Of a stretch of 64,000 nucleotides of DNA, positions 51,632 to 63,844 are shown piece by piece (position 1 is the first letter of the stretch; the number at the start of each line of letters is the position of its first letter). The notes beneath the pieces were generated by a model. It did not search any database. It saw only the letters and a list, made by a program, of their open reading frames with translations, and was not told where the DNA came from. The stretch covers positions 1 to 64,000 of the forward strand of contig CAJQUW010010325.1 in NCBI GenBank assembly GCA_907163375.1, read 5' to 3'. A program made the translations under genes and the position numbers. The stretch is from Prostheceraeus crozeri. Lineage: Eukaryota > Platyhelminthes > Polycladida > Euryleptidae.

Positions 51632-52260
51632 TCTTATTTGGCAATGCGAATAATAAGGATGGGCAGACGCAGACGTAATTCTATTCTAGCACGATGTGTG
51701 TCGAGACTGTACTTTGTTCTACAATCTACATAGTGACATCACCTTGAAATGAGAGGAGTTGGTAATCGCAGAAACATCAAATCCCTACATTTTCAACTGT
51801 TTTATTACGTCAATAATTTGTGCTCTTATATTGTTTAGCGGTTTATTAGGCCATTGTTTTGTTATGTGATTTTGAGCAATGAAGCAATGGTCATAAAAAA
51901 TTCGACGCAACTGATGATATTACTATCAAATAGCATCAAGAAGTTTCAAGAATGATAGTTGAGGTCTCCGGGGTGGTCACACTACCGTATATAGAAGTCA
52001 CTTAAAAGCTTCTAGAATGTGCAACTATTAGGGCGTTCATTGAAGTTACTATAATGACCCGGTCACACTATCTCTCAACTAACACCTATATTTGCCACGT
52101 CCGTCACCGAAGACCATGGAAGTTGATAACTGCTCTCAGGGTTCGTTACACTTGATAGTTGTGCTCGCTATAGCAACTTGATTGACGTTTGAAGTCGGCA
52201 ACGGATACCTCAGTTCAGGCAATTTGATTGGCCAATTGCTCAACTATCATGTGTGATGCC

Positions 52261-53989
52261 TAAAGTATTGTATCACACAAGATGCACAAGTGATTGAGCA
52301 TAACAAATGATTTACCATGCAACATAATCTCCGGAAGCGACATATCTCTACACGGTAGTAGAAGTCTACAACTGTATTCCAAACCTCCGACTATGAAATT
52401 CGGAACTTCCGCTTGAAAAGCGAAGCTGATAATCAACTACCGTGCACCTTTGAACACTCGAAATAATGACATTCAATTCGAATTGCCAGAAGAAAAGAAT
52501 ACAATTAGCCATCTCGACTGCCCGCAATATTGCTTCAATGTCCATGCCCGTCTTCGCCCTTTATCAAAAAGCACAACATCGAGCTTCTATGTCAACCAAT
52601 GGTTTTCCTGATTTATTTATGAATTTGAGTATAAGAAAAATAAGACGTCTGTTTTGAGCTTGCATTTAGACGCTACTACACCAATTTTCTCCGTACAGAA
52701 AAATCCTTTTCCGAGCTTGAAAGAAATCAAATATGTATACCGTGAAGCCATAGTATCCATATAAAATAAAAAGGTATCTAAATGTAAAAAAAGGTGTCGC
52801 ATAAAGCATAAAAACGATAAGGATTTATTCTTGCCATACGAATCCGCTAGCTTCCAATCCCGTTGTAACGATAAGTTATAATGATGACAGGAACAGTGTT
52901 GATCTATCAGATGATCCAATGAATTCTACAAAATAATAGCGAGATAACACATACATCTGACATAGAATGCTCGATGTATCAATGGGAAAAAGAAAAGTGA
53001 TAATCTATTATCTGGCTGACAGACTTATATGCTACAGTTAAACTAAGCTTTCAACAATGAGGTCATGCATAATAACCGAAGATTTCTGGCCTTAGGATTT
53101 CAACTAACTTAAAGATCAACAGAAAACAAAGATATACATATAAAGTTAATATGTTAAGTGATAATACTACACCCGGTTTATTATTTCGCCATGATATAGA
53201 CAATATGAAATGGTAAAAGATGACTAAATTGACAATCCGGGAAATAATAGTAGTTGTTCGAGTAGTTGTTCGGGAAAATCTCATCAAATCTCGAATATCA
53301 GATGCCCTGGAAATGCGTCTCTCAGTGTTCCCTATTGAATTGCCCTCTCCGTATATCGAGATAAAACTGACATGCTTTAATGCGGTTAAAGGAGGATATT
53401 GATATTTGCTGAGACACATAGGTCTTCACCTTTTGTCGAAAATCCTGGGTCCATATTCTCACACATTTTAACAGGACAACTGCACTTATTATTCCAGCAC
53501 ATGTACGTTTCCTTTTGTATGTATCCGATACTAAAAATATGTTTGCTACAAACATAGACAAAGCAATGACTCCTAAATTTCTTGTCATCCCGCCTGTAAG
53601 CTAATCCATTAATTGCTCTGTGAAACGATATGAAGTTAGAAATTTAAATTAAATAGATGCAGCCGTCCGCTCTGCGCTCATCAAACTAGAGTGAAGGAAG
53701 GAAGGGGAAGCTCTTATCAAATTAGATTTCTAAATTGTATTCAATTCCATTCGAAGAGAACAGGAAGGTTTTCACAAACAAGTCCAACAAATTCTGAACG
53801 CATGCTGTGACCTAGAACTGTAAATTTTTAAGAGCAGTGAGCCATTAATACTCAATCTAGTCCGTTTCAATATCCTTCGTTTAACCTTAAGTGCCAGTCT
53901 ATCGGGTCTTTCGTTAGGAAAAGACGCCTTGGAGACAATTCTTCGAGCATTTTGGCAATAGTTGTCAAGTCACTATGCTCTTTTCTTTG
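52261..53989. other. No recognised genes
   Basis: AT-rich DNA. The longest frames (53322-53588 and 53063-53419, both minus) include hydrophobic stretches but no known motif, and a host exon cannot be excluded. 52264-52465 contains more CACACAA/GGTAGT sequence like the Harbinger-like ends. Confidence 0.5.
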
Positions 53990-54080
53990 CATGTATGCCT
54001 TTTCCATTAATAATTGACACAAACTGCAAAATAAATGTCACACCTGATTTCTGCAGATAAACATTGTATATGTAACTAGC
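53990..54080 (+). repeat. Short dispersed repeat, uninterrupted copy
   Basis: CCTTTTCCATTAATAATTGA through GCAAAATAAATGTCACAC and GATAAACAT. The same sequence occurs at 55177-55213 and 56867-56920, split by the Tc1-like element, and so serves as its empty site. Confidence 0.75.
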
Positions 54081-54839
54081 TTTTCTGCGTAACTTACGCA
54101 AGCGGAAATGAGATATGCAAGCCCAAGACTGTCCTCACTCATTTCCTAACCTCAAGTCCTTCCTTCACAGATCCCATGACTGTAAGACTATCATCGCTCA
54201 GTTCCGCACCTCAAGTCGTTGACTACATGATCCCACGACTTGAAGATTGACATGTTTGATCTATCATAATCGACATCATTGTCAAAGTATACCTGATCTC
54301 ATCTTCAATCTACGGTATCTAAACGTTATCGTTTCAACCGTCCAAGGAGAAGCGCATGCTGCACTAAACTAAATATTTACAAATTATTTAAATACTCTAC
54401 ATTTGAATAATGATGCAAATTATATCATGCTAAAATCTCGGTATTCTAGATGCTTGCGTTTCCAATGAATTAATGATGAAATATGTGCAAACTTAATTGA
54501 TCTATGGTTGATGTAAAAGCATTTCATGCATTTGAATGCATGGTGCGTTAATGCTATGTTACAATCATGAGGCCCATTCAAGATGTTGCTCGAGCTTCAT
54601 CCATGCAATGAAGTTGAATATTGAGGAGTCATGTTTATTTAGAATGAAGATTTTCAGGGTATTATTGATTTTGCTGTGAACAGGCTCATAACATCTCTGC
54701 TTAATTCTTAAATAATTCATTCCAACAAATACAGTGAATGTATTTCATTGATAGTTATATGAAATAAATTTGTTTAGTAGAATGTTGATATTATAGAACA
54801 CATTTTTATCAAATTATGGAAATTTACGAGACACCAATA

Positions 54840-54975
54840 TTTCTATTGAAAATGCAAGACACCAACACCCTAGATTCCCCGACCGCACTCGCCCGACCTG
54901 GGAATCGAGCCGAAGTCCGCGGTTGAGACGAGGATTATTGTTGAATCTATTCAATAGGCTACGCTGACAGTTCAA
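54840..54975 (-). repeat. tRNA-derived SINE (candidate)
   Basis: On minus, TAGCCTATTGAATAG resembles an A box and GGCTCGATTCCCAG is a strong B box about 50 bp on, followed by a GC-rich body and an AT-rich tail. The acceptor arms do not pair, so it is a SINE or tRNA relic rather than a working tRNA. Confidence 0.5.
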
Positions 54976-55213
54976 AAGGAATGTGAGTGAAGGCAGAAGG
55001 CATCTCTAGTGATATCGAGAGCTTATTGTCCTATTATTATTGACAGAATGCTACCGGATACTCAATGTACTGCGACAGACCTTTGTTCTCAATCCACTAG
55101 TATGATGTAGACGAATGACATGCTGATGTGCTGTCTCGCTGCAACATGAATGCTTGTAATATTCTGTAAATGATGTACCTTTTCCATTAATTATTGACAC
55201 AAACTGCAAAATA

Positions 55214-56866
55214 CAGATTGTTTCATAAAAAATGGATCACCCTTAAACGTCGCCTTAACTTCAACTTTGTCTAACTCCGCCAAACTTGAACGAATTTCTC
55301 TGAAATTTGGAAAATATGTCAGTTGTGCTTACTAATACCATTGTTGGAAATTTCAAGCATGAATATTGAGTTGTTTTCCTGTTATAGATAAAAAAAGTAG
55401 TAGATAATTTGATCTTCATTTAGCAATGTTACACAAAATCATACCTCACTCTTATAAAATTACATTTGTTTCCTTTGTTATGTAATATGTTGTTCTACAA
55501 GCCAAAAGCTATCAAGCAAAACAAAAATAAAGAATATCGGTCAATCAGAGCCAGTATAGTACCATTATTCATCAACAATAATGTAACTGCTACATGTGAT
55601 TAACTGGACTTCATGTTCCATAGCTTCCTGACTTCGTTGCGGTGGTGTTGGCAGCACTCCTGATTGCTTTCAGCTAGAAATCTATCTCTTACCGGTTGAA
55701 AACAATACAAAGCACAAATGAATAATAACGAGGTCGCATTCACAAAAGGCAAAGTGTCAGCCTTGCTAGAACTAGGGTTTTCTTTGCGAGCTACAAGCAA
55801 GCGACTAAATGTCCCTTACACAAATGCGCATCGATGGCATAATGATGATTTTCGACTCTGTCGTAAAGAGGGCTCTGGCCGTCCACGCAAAACATCCAAA
55901 CGTAGAGACCGCCTAATTTTGAGATTTGTTAAAGTTGATCCAAGTCTCTCGTTAACTGAGATGGCTGCACTAGACTCGTCTATTTCTAAGTCCACTATTC
56001 GTAGAAGACTTATTGAGTCGAATTTCAAGAGCTGTAAGAGGCCCTCTCAGATCGAATTATCAGATCAGCATACAAAAAGACGTCTCAGATGGGCAATGAG
56101 TCATTGTCACTGGCGAAATCAATGGGATCGGGTTGTCTGGTCTGATGAGGCATCAGTCCGTCTGAAGGATAGTGATGGTCGATTGAGATTATGGATAAAA
56201 TCTGATCAGGAAATTCCGAGACATTTACATCGTCCCCGGGTACAGGTGGTGCGACTTTACTGATTTGGGCTGGCATTTGGACCAATGGCCGCTCTGAACT
56301 TCACATAGAGCAAGGAACCATGAATTCTGAACGCTATGTGAATGTTTTACGAATGAACATTGGCCAAATGACAGATCAACTTGGTGATCCATCGACTTGG
56401 TTATTTATGGATGATAATGCTGCGTGTCACAGGAGTAGTAGAGTCAACTTATGCAAGTCTCAATTATGGCTTAGGACATTATCTTGGCCAGCTCGTTCTC
56501 CTGATCTGAATCCCATAGAAAATGTATGGAGCATTCTAAAACGTAACGTTCGTCGTTCACTACTACCTACAGATGGCGTATTACAACTTACGTCACTGTT
56601 AAAAAGAGAGTTGAGAAAGTTAGATCCGTCAAAAATCAACGATATCATCGAATCAATGCCTAGACGAATTGGTAATGTCATTGACAATAAGGGTAGGGCC
56701 ACAAAATATTAGCTTCTTAAGAACCGTTACTGTATCATAGCTAGATTATATAAGGACATTTAAATATATTAGGGACATGAAATAACATGAAAAATGCTTT
56801 TCTGTATCATACTTATGTTTTATTTAGTCAAATTTTAGGATGATCCACTTTTTATGAAACGGACTG
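55214..56866 (+). mobile_element. Tc1-like transposon, nearly complete
   Basis: 1653 bp bounded by TA on both sides. The ITRs read CAGATTGTTTCATAAAAAAT on the left and CAGTCCGTTTCATAAAAAGT on the right (reverse strand), both continuing GGATCA.CCT. The transposase runs from 55718 to 56712 and a frameshift splits it. Insertion into a short repeat whose empty copy is at 53990-54080 confirms both ends. Confidence 0.9.
55718..56712 (+). pseudogene. Tc1-type DDE transposase (one frameshift)
   Basis: About 330 residues over two overlapping frames that change near 56240. The N-terminal paired-like helix-turn-helix (LLELGFSLRATSKRLNVPYT) and a GSGRPRKTSKRRDRLI GRPR hook precede the catalytic core. 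Catalytic residues lie in VVWSDEASVRL (D), WLFMDDNAACH (D) and SPDLNPIENVWSILKR (E), about 34 residues apart, the DD34E arrangement of Tc1. Cut-and-paste transposition at TA sites. The single frameshift makes this copy inactive unless the base is a sequencing error. Confidence 0.9.
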
Positions 56867-57029
56867 TAGATGTCACAATTAGATTTCTACGGATAAACAT
56901 GGTAGATGTAATGCTAATGTTCTGTGTTAGTTTCATGATAGGCAGATATCTTTGCGATTTCATGCTTAGTGATAGCCCGCACATCCCAAGCTTTATAATG
57001 TACAAATTTACATTTCGCCAAACCTATTG

Positions 57030-57680
57030 CGAAGAAACAGCAACTGCGTGACAATAGGAACGACACACTTGTGAAATAATGAGCTGCAACTTTCGGGTCG
57101 ACTTATCAAAAATGTCCTCTTTATTCAGAGAATTCTGTGTGCAGATAAGAGAGCGATTATGAGGCATTTGATGGGAGTGACGACATTGCTTCCTGAAACT
57201 GTTGTATTCATTCGATGTCGGCAAAGAGTCACTCCAGCAGATCGAGCGGCAGAATGATCACTGAAGATCGACTGGGTGCGAGGATCCGTTAGTCTTCGCT
57301 TTGTACAAATTTTTACGAATGATATGACCTTTTCTGTCATGTTTGGAAAGGGACAATATCTCGGGAGTTACTTAACTCTTTGTGTGAAGGAGGGCATTAT
57401 CATAAATGAGGAAGATGAACTCCTTGAAAAGAAGTGCACCTGTTTCGCCAATGAAATTCAAAAAAGAGTTTTGTCTTTCCCCCTCGACAAACATGAAATG
57501 TAAGAGTACGAAGTAGGGTGGGAGAAACAGCTGAACAAACTATGGAATTCTTCCCACTCTGTCCTTCAACTACACGCACTGGTTTTTTCCTTAGGCGATC
57601 AGTCTTGAGTATTCGCGGTTCAGATGTTGAATCCGCATTCGTCGATGAAGATACCATGTCACCGAATGCCTTCTCTCATG
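57030..57680 (-). mobile_element. Tc1/IS630-like DDE transposase fragment
   Basis: Reading minus from 57660, frames give IFIDECGFNI and then KKPVRVVEGQSGKNSIVCSA with VSPT. This is the DE.GFN...R..G...R.VV.GQ.GKN....AiSP pattern of 'DDE_3' transposases. Further degenerate text continues to about 57030. Frameshifts are frequent and no ends were found. Confidence 0.5.
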
Positions 57681-58959
57681 AATCATAAGACGTTTATCGC
57701 GCTCTCTTCGTTTACCTCAACGATAATCCAGAGAGTGGACACGGATCGCAAGAGCTTCAAAGTTATCAGGCAACCATCTAAAGCGCGAGAAATTGACAAT
57801 TTGTGGTGAAAAAGTGACAATTGCCATTGTAGTTTGTGATATTTATTTTGCAGTTTTCATATTAAGCATGCATACATGTCTATGTTTTGAATGGCGTAAT
57901 GGAGTCATGGAAATCTGCAATTGTAAGATGCCCCGGTACCGATCCTTGATTACATAAACATAGGACAATTGCTGAGTGCATCCGTAGAAATCAGTTGTAC
58001 CATTTATTTTGTTTATTTTGCAGTTCGTGTCAATAATTAGTGGAAAAGGTACAATTACAGAGCTTACAGCAACACTTTACAGTCATCAGTAATTTACATA
58101 TTCTCTACTCTCACTCATCACCTTACATCCTTGCTACTAGAAGAGACTGGGATAGACTGCTTCTGCTTGATGATCGACCTGCATTTCGGCCGATCGTGCG
58201 CGTTCACTTCCTGGGCCCCAACGCGTTGGAGGTCTTCCGTGCAGATCACCAATTACATTGTGATGCAGGTCGCCAATTACGATTGTAATGAAGCAGATTT
58301 CAGGAGGTCAAAAAAACAACCTAGATTTGTATATATGCAGACTTTTTTATTCCAGCCAGTATCCTTGAAAACCTTTGATAGCATGAGGATGGTAATTAAC
58401 TAAGCTTTTCATTTTGAGAAGAATTTTCAATGAAGACTAGGAACAATGCATTCAATCTTCTTCAGACAGCGGTTTTCCACCACGATACAGACCGGCAATT
58501 ACATGTGCATAAAGGAATGTTTGTCTGTTTCTGAAAATATATCCTTTTGATAATCATACAAAGCTGATACTAATTGAACTGAATGACGAACGAGTGGCGG
58601 TCTGTCTGTGCTCTGGACGACCGACGTTCTACTACTTATGCAGCAAACGATAGAGTTATTTATTACGTACGGTCTTGCTTTTTTAAGATTTATATATAGG
58701 TAATGTACTTGACTGTAGATACGCTTGTAGCAGCAGCTTATTGCGTTCACCATCGTTCCTAATGCACCATTTTTTTAATTATGATTTTTTTGATAATTTG
58801 GCCAATATTCTAGATGTCTGACATGAAATATTGAAATGTTTATCTGCGTTATTTCGTTTTCATTGCTAAAGTTGTCTATCCGTTTCGATGCGTCTTTCAT
58901 TGAAGAACGTCTCATTCTTTTTTTTGTAGACCGTTGATAATTCTACTTTCCCAAGCAAA
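57681..58959. other. No recognised genes
   Basis: Read on both strands; a few frames of 75-90 codons show no motif. Microsatellite-like T-runs occur near 58770 and 58915. Confidence 0.5.
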
Positions 58960-59705
58960 ATGTTCGCTATACAACAATTTCAATTTTTTCCACGGGCCGC
59001 CATCTACATCGCTGGTCTTCTCATCCAGATAGTGTTTTCAAAGGCATAGTCAGATCTCTTTCTTGCCGCGCTTCCAATTTGTGCTCGCAGGAGAATTATC
59101 TTGAGGAAAGGGATAAAGTTGTCAAAAATTTGGATGCCAATGGCTTCAGGACGGAGGAGTGTAGCCGATGTTGGAGATCACGTGAATCGCAGACAGCTGA
59201 TAGTGAGGAGAAGCTAGATTTCAGAGGCTCAATACCCTACGTCCGGGGTTTTTTCAGAGCGAATCCGCGATGTCCTGAAGCCGGTTGGTGTAAACGTCGG
59301 CATGATGAAACCCATTAACACTCTGAGGAACTTTCTTGTGAAGAAGCGTCCTACTCCGGCGAAAGACTTTGGTGTGGTCGTCTCCCCTTTTGCGGATCCT
59401 CAATGTGGGTGGTCTTCTGTTGGAGAATCAGGTCGTTCATTGCCTGAGAGAAAAAGGTACACATCAAAGCAGTCAGCGATGCTGACGTCACACTCGGAAG
59501 TCGCTCGACATGTGTTTGAAAGTGACCACAGAGTAGCCTTTGAGAGGATGGAGGTAGTGGACAAGGAACCGGTATGGAAGAGAAGAGTGATAAAAGAAGC
59601 ATTTTGGACTGAGAGTTATGCATCGACGAATAGAGTGCAGTTTTCTTTACGAGCTGGAATTTTTGACTTCTTACTTTTTCCTTGTATTTTTTGATATTTC
59701 ATTAC
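58960..59705 (+). mobile_element. Penelope-like element, 3' part with GIY-YIG endonuclease
   Basis: A first frame gives GIVRSL-like and LCSQENYLEERDKVVKNL with DANGFR, the region after the RT in Penelope-like elements. The next gives KPINTLRNFLVKKRPTPAKD, GVVVSPFADPQCGWSSVGES and GRSLPERKR, then SEVARHVFESDHRVAFERM and EPVWKRRVIKEAFW. This is the GIY-YIG endonuclease (here degenerate) with its C-H...H zinc-like residues and R...EA end. A frameshift separates the two parts. A (TCAA)n stretch follows at 59707. The RT core was not found. Confidence 0.7.
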
Positions 59706-60109
59706 TTCAATCAATCAATCAATCCTATGGGGCCATTTTAATAAAGCGTACTCAACCTGACTTATGTACTCAGAAAGAGACAGTTGTAAATTTAATTTTA
59801 CCATGGTAATTATTTCTTATCTTACTCGATTTTCTTTTTCTTATCCTTAAATTTACTTTATTCACTGTATACTTATATTTGGTCTTCAGTATTATTCTTG
59901 TGCTGAATTTTCTTTGACAGTTGTCCTGTAAGTGTGTATTGATCTATGCAACGATTGCGTTAATGATGTTCAAACAGTGTTGTAATTCTGTATCTGATTC
60001 ATTCCGGTGTTGATCATGAATAGAACCGGCGAAAATATTCGATCATCATGACAAACTTGGTGCTGTTTTTCATCTACACAATCCTTTTACCTCCGTTTTC
60101 CAGACTCGC

Positions 60110-60725
60110 TGGGTTGGACGGGGTTTCTTCTGATGGCTCTTCTTCACAACTCACGATCTAAAGCGTCTTCCTCCTTCAAACGAAATTTCCGCATGTCTTC
60201 TCGGACTGTGTGTCTCCACGTTTTCTTCGGCCTGCCTGATGGTCTCTTTCCTTTCACCTCCATCTCGTCCACCCTTCTCAGCCAACTGCTCTCTTCCCTC
60301 CTCCTCACATGGCCAAACCAGCACAGCCTCTGCCTGCTGATGACTGCCAAGATGTTCTCAATCCCCATTGCTTTTCTTAGTTCATCATTTGATCTCCTGT
60401 CCGTCAGCTTCACCCTGCACATCCATCTCACCATCCTCATCTCTGCTCTCTCCAACAACTGCTCGTGGTCTGACCGCATTGCCCACGTCTCACACCCGTA
60501 GGTCATGCATTGCCTCACACACGCAGCATACACCTTTCCCTTTGTCATAAGCGAAGGGCCCTTTCATGTTAGGAAGGCAGACAGCTCCTTGAACTTCTTC
60601 CATCCGCCACGGATTCTCGTCGTCACCGCCAAGTCAACACCTCCTCTTGACTCGAGCACGTCTCCAAGATAGCAGAAATTCTCGACTTTCTCAATTGAGT
60701 CATCATCCATATCCAGTGAAGTGGT
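60110..60725 (-). mobile_element. RTE-like LINE 3' fragment
   Basis: Reading minus: SIEKVENFCYLGDVLESRGG, TTRIRGGWKKFKEL, then YGCETWAMRSDHEQLLERAE, MRMVRWMCRVKLTDRRSN, GHVRRREESSWLRRV and KRPSGRPKKTWRHTV. This is the standard C-terminal region of RTE-type and related ORF2 proteins. A stop or shift lies near 60550. The 5' part is absent. Confidence 0.8.
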
Positions 60726-61816
60726 CTTGGTTTGTTGGCTTCTACTGTCGATTTTAGTAGTAGCATTTGTTTTATGTATTTTCTCTTATGTCATATTATG
60801 GACAGTTGCGCTATCTTCCGGTTTGAATGCAAGACTACAGACCGTTTCAAAAGTAATTGCACAAAAAAGCTAGGCCATTTTCAAATGAAATTTTCGTGTT
60901 GAAGTCCTGGATCAATTTTGATAAACGATATACCATATGAAACCTTATGTTCCATAGATTGTTTTGACATATATTTCGTTTTCATGTGTGGTCAGTAGGC
61001 CTTATGAAAAAATGAGCGTTTTCTTTGATGCAGGATTTCAACATGAAGACGACAGAATTTTTTATGAAAGTTGGCAGACAGCATGAATTATCAGTCAGCT
61101 TCATCATGACACACGGTTTTCAGGATTGGCTGAATGTACAGACAGATACAATACTAATAAGTTTTACCGAAAACTTATTGCTAAAAGGATCTCACAAGAT
61201 ATTCTTATTGATGAAGATGCTCAATTTTAATAACCTTTGTACCATGTGAAAAGTTATGTCAAGCACTTAAAGTTGGCAACGTGTTTAGCTTATGTCTGGT
61301 CAGCTGTTGCCAGCAGACTTAAAAGTATGAATGTTTGGTGAATTCGTTCACCGACACCTACAGACGAAACTATGCAAATTGAGATTGTCACCATTGAATC
61401 AGGCTCATGTGACTTTCAGATGATATATTGTTTTTTGAATTCGGACATCAATTTGTGCAATTTCATTCAATTTACACTTCTACCTAATTTTAAGCCACTT
61501 TCGCGTTAACAATGTTCAACAACGGTCAACTGCACACAACTTAACAACTTCTGTTGTATTAACGCTGGTGCTGTCGAGTTTGAGCTTAAAATAATGCTGG
61601 TGTTATCAGCTCCAAGAACATGTAAGTTTTATCAAAATCGGCCCATCCGTTCACTGACAAACTTCAAATTTGTATTATTCCCATAGTCAGCCATTGCGTG
61701 AGTCATCACTTCCCTCACTTGAGGTCAGAAGAAATTCGAATCTCGGATCAGACAAGGGCTTGTCTCGTCTGTGCACTTGTTCACAGCAAACAATAGCATT
61801 TCCTTCACGTCGTAGG

Positions 61817-62792
61817 TAGGGTTTACAATCCCGGGATCTCGGATCCCGGGATCCCGGGATCTCGACCCTATTTCCGAGATTAAAAATCCCGGGATTACGT
61901 CTTCGAGATCTCGAGGTATTTCGAGATATTTGAAAGATTGGCCCTTAGTTCCTTCTAAGTGACATAGTTAAGAGAGTCAATGGCTTTTTTGAAAATGCAT
62001 CTAAATTTTTTATGTTCCAAGTTTGATAAATTTGCCAATGTGCTGTATTTGCCGAGCCAGCTGGTTAAGCCTCGTTCACACGATGACACTAGTGTCGTGA
62101 CATTAGTGCCGAGGAGCAGCGCGAAATCTGGGCTAAATCAATGCCGTGACACAAACCGTTCAGACGCTTAATAAACAGTGTTGTGACACTGCTACTAGTA
62201 TTGCTTCTGTAAACTGAAAATACTTCGTAAATTGATAGCTGAAAGACAAATCACAACGATTTAAAATAACGACTAAAATTTTAAATGACGACTTTTGTGA
62301 GATGCTTGCGAGAAGTCTGCTAGTATTGGAAAAGTCTCCTCCTGCAAGGAATGATTCTCTCGAATCGTTGGTTAGGATGGAACTGCAACAATTCAGTCTA
62401 TTTCGAGACACAGGAATGATCCTCAAGTGAGTGAAACAAGTCCTGGAATCGATACCTCCAACATCGGTAGAATCCGAAAGGGCATTCTCGGCGGCCGGTT
62501 TGTTCTTAACGAAATTACGGTCGAGAATGAGTGATAACACAATTCAGTGTCTTACCTTACTTCGCCAATATTTTTTACGAGTTGACTAGTTTTACCTACT
62601 GTAGATGTTTGTTTAGTTCACGTTGAAAGATATAAATTTTACAAGCACGTATCGTCTTTTGAAATATGTCTAGAAACTTAATGATTAAAAACATATGCAG
62701 TATATATAAATCTCGATCGAGATCCCGGGATTGCGATTAGCCAGTCTCGAAAATCCCGGGATTAAGAAAACGGCTCGAGATTGTAAACCCTA
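61817..62792 (+). mobile_element. hAT-superfamily element, short derivative
   Basis: 976 bp with TAGGGTTTACAATC ends in inverted orientation. A perfect 8-bp duplication, GTCGTAGG (61809-61816 and 62793-62800), is the hAT hallmark. Sub-terminal CCCGGGATC / CTCGAGA motifs are repeated many times next to both ends, as transposase-binding arrays often are. The interior keeps only the 3' end of a transposase. It sits inside the Tc1-like shell. Confidence 0.9.
62250..62589 (+). pseudogene. hAT transposase C-terminal fragment (hATC dimerisation domain)
   Basis: After a degenerate stretch (DDFCEMLARSLLVLEKSP), the frame from 62452 reads IPPTSVESERAFSAAGLFLT and then KLRSRMSDNTIQCLTLL and ends at TAG 62587. 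This is the P.TS..SER.FS.aG.....kRsrl....i..L..L pattern of hATC, which mediates transposase dimerisation. The catalytic part is absent and an upstream stop separates the first stretch. Confidence 0.8.
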
Positions 62793-62868
62793 GTCGTAGG
62801 AATGCTAACACTTGCGTTGCGTCCGATTAATGGAGCAGCTCATCAATGATGAAAAGGAGAATGAGTGA

Positions 62869-62913
62869 CCATGGACGTCTCTATAATTGCGGCTATTATA
62901 GAGACGTCCATGG
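62869..62913. repeat. Perfect 19-bp hairpin
   Basis: 62869-62887 and 62895-62913 are exact reverse complements around TGCGGCT. AGTGA flanks both sides. It lies inside the Tc1-like shell, outside the hAT element. Confidence 0.95.
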
Positions 62914-63140
62914 AGTGACACATGGGCCAACATGATATTGATATCTCAAATAGCATCGTGAAAGTAACAAAGCAGACAATCACTAATTACTTCATTTAAT
63001 TAGGCAAACCACGCCACTATATTTCCAGAACCAAGTATCTCAGCTTACCAAGTAGATAAGTTTATTTATCGATTATCAGCGTGCGATTAAATTTGACGAG
63101 AATTTTTTGTGCTGTGCAACGATTTGTGAAACGGTCTGTA

Positions 63141-63844
63141 TGTGATGACTTGAGCTCATCCAGTCGTTCATCATTCGCTTGCCTGACGATGGTCGCCTGG
63201 AGCGGCTGAAAGGGACGCCACGGAGAACGAGAAGATGGGCAACCCCACGATTGACCTATCGCCTACTTCTGATATGTGTATTTTGCTCAAGGAAATTTCT
63301 TATTACAATTTTACAATTTAAGGGCAGCTGTTATCCAAAGAAGTGCGATAAATACCTTAAGTCGTACCTTAAGTCACCAAAGAATGAATGACCTTGCCCA
63401 GAAGGCGCATCATAGTGGCAAAGTTAGTTGTTTTTTTGTTTCCAAATAAGACCCTCATTTTAGGCTAAGCTCATACAATATCGTTGGACAATGTATTGGA
63501 TACAAACCGAATGCAGGTGTGGCAGAAAGTTGACCAACTTTGTTTAAAAATAATTAAAGCTGATGATAATAGAGTGAGAGTAGGGACCTCAGAATCGGCA
63601 AATTTTGAATCTAATGATAATCGAATCTCGAATCCAATCGTAAAATGTCTACATATGCCTACCTAAACTTGCGATTTACTTAGCTAGCTATACCGTCAGC
63701 CATTATGGTAATAGGCCTACCAAAGAGGTCAATCGTCATGTAATTTACATGGCCATTGGTAGATACTTTGCCACTCACAAAAACCAAGCAGTCTTTACTT
63801 TTCTGAGATAATCAAAATCTACTACGCTTTATAAGTTAGATATA
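63141..63844. other. No recognised genes
   Basis: About 700 bp; a 70-codon frame (63179-63391) has no motif. Confidence 0.4.

Larger units (their letters stand above)
49792..52260. mobile_element. PIF/Harbinger-like DNA transposon, degenerate
   Basis: Flanked by TAA on both sides (49789-49791 and 52261-52263), fitting the 3-bp TWA duplication of PIF/Harbinger. The ends share a GG...TCACAC..GA motif in inverted orientation, imperfectly. Inside are a HARBI1-like transposase N-terminus on plus (50136-50466) and a MADF/Myb-like protein on minus (51221-51631), the two-gene composition of this superfamily. Several internal CCCGGTCACAC(T/G) motifs recur near both ends. Coding regions are truncated. 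Confidence 0.6.
60838..63138. mobile_element. Tc1/mariner-type shell, non-autonomous, containing a hAT element
   Basis: TA at 60836-60837 and 63139-63140 flank ends that read CAGACCGTTTCAAAAGTAAT on the left and CAGACCGTTTCACAAATCGT on the right (reverse strand), both followed by TGCACA. Subtracting the hAT insertion leaves about 1.3 kb with no transposase seen. The ITR core is shared with the Tc1-like element at 55214-56866. Confidence 0.65.

Noticed and set aside
53063-53588. Host membrane protein on minus
   Set aside because: Two adjacent frames with hydrophobic stretches but AT-rich bias can produce these; no recognisable family.
54880-54975. Functional tRNA gene
   Set aside because: B box is good but the acceptor and anticodon arms do not pair; a SINE relic fits better.
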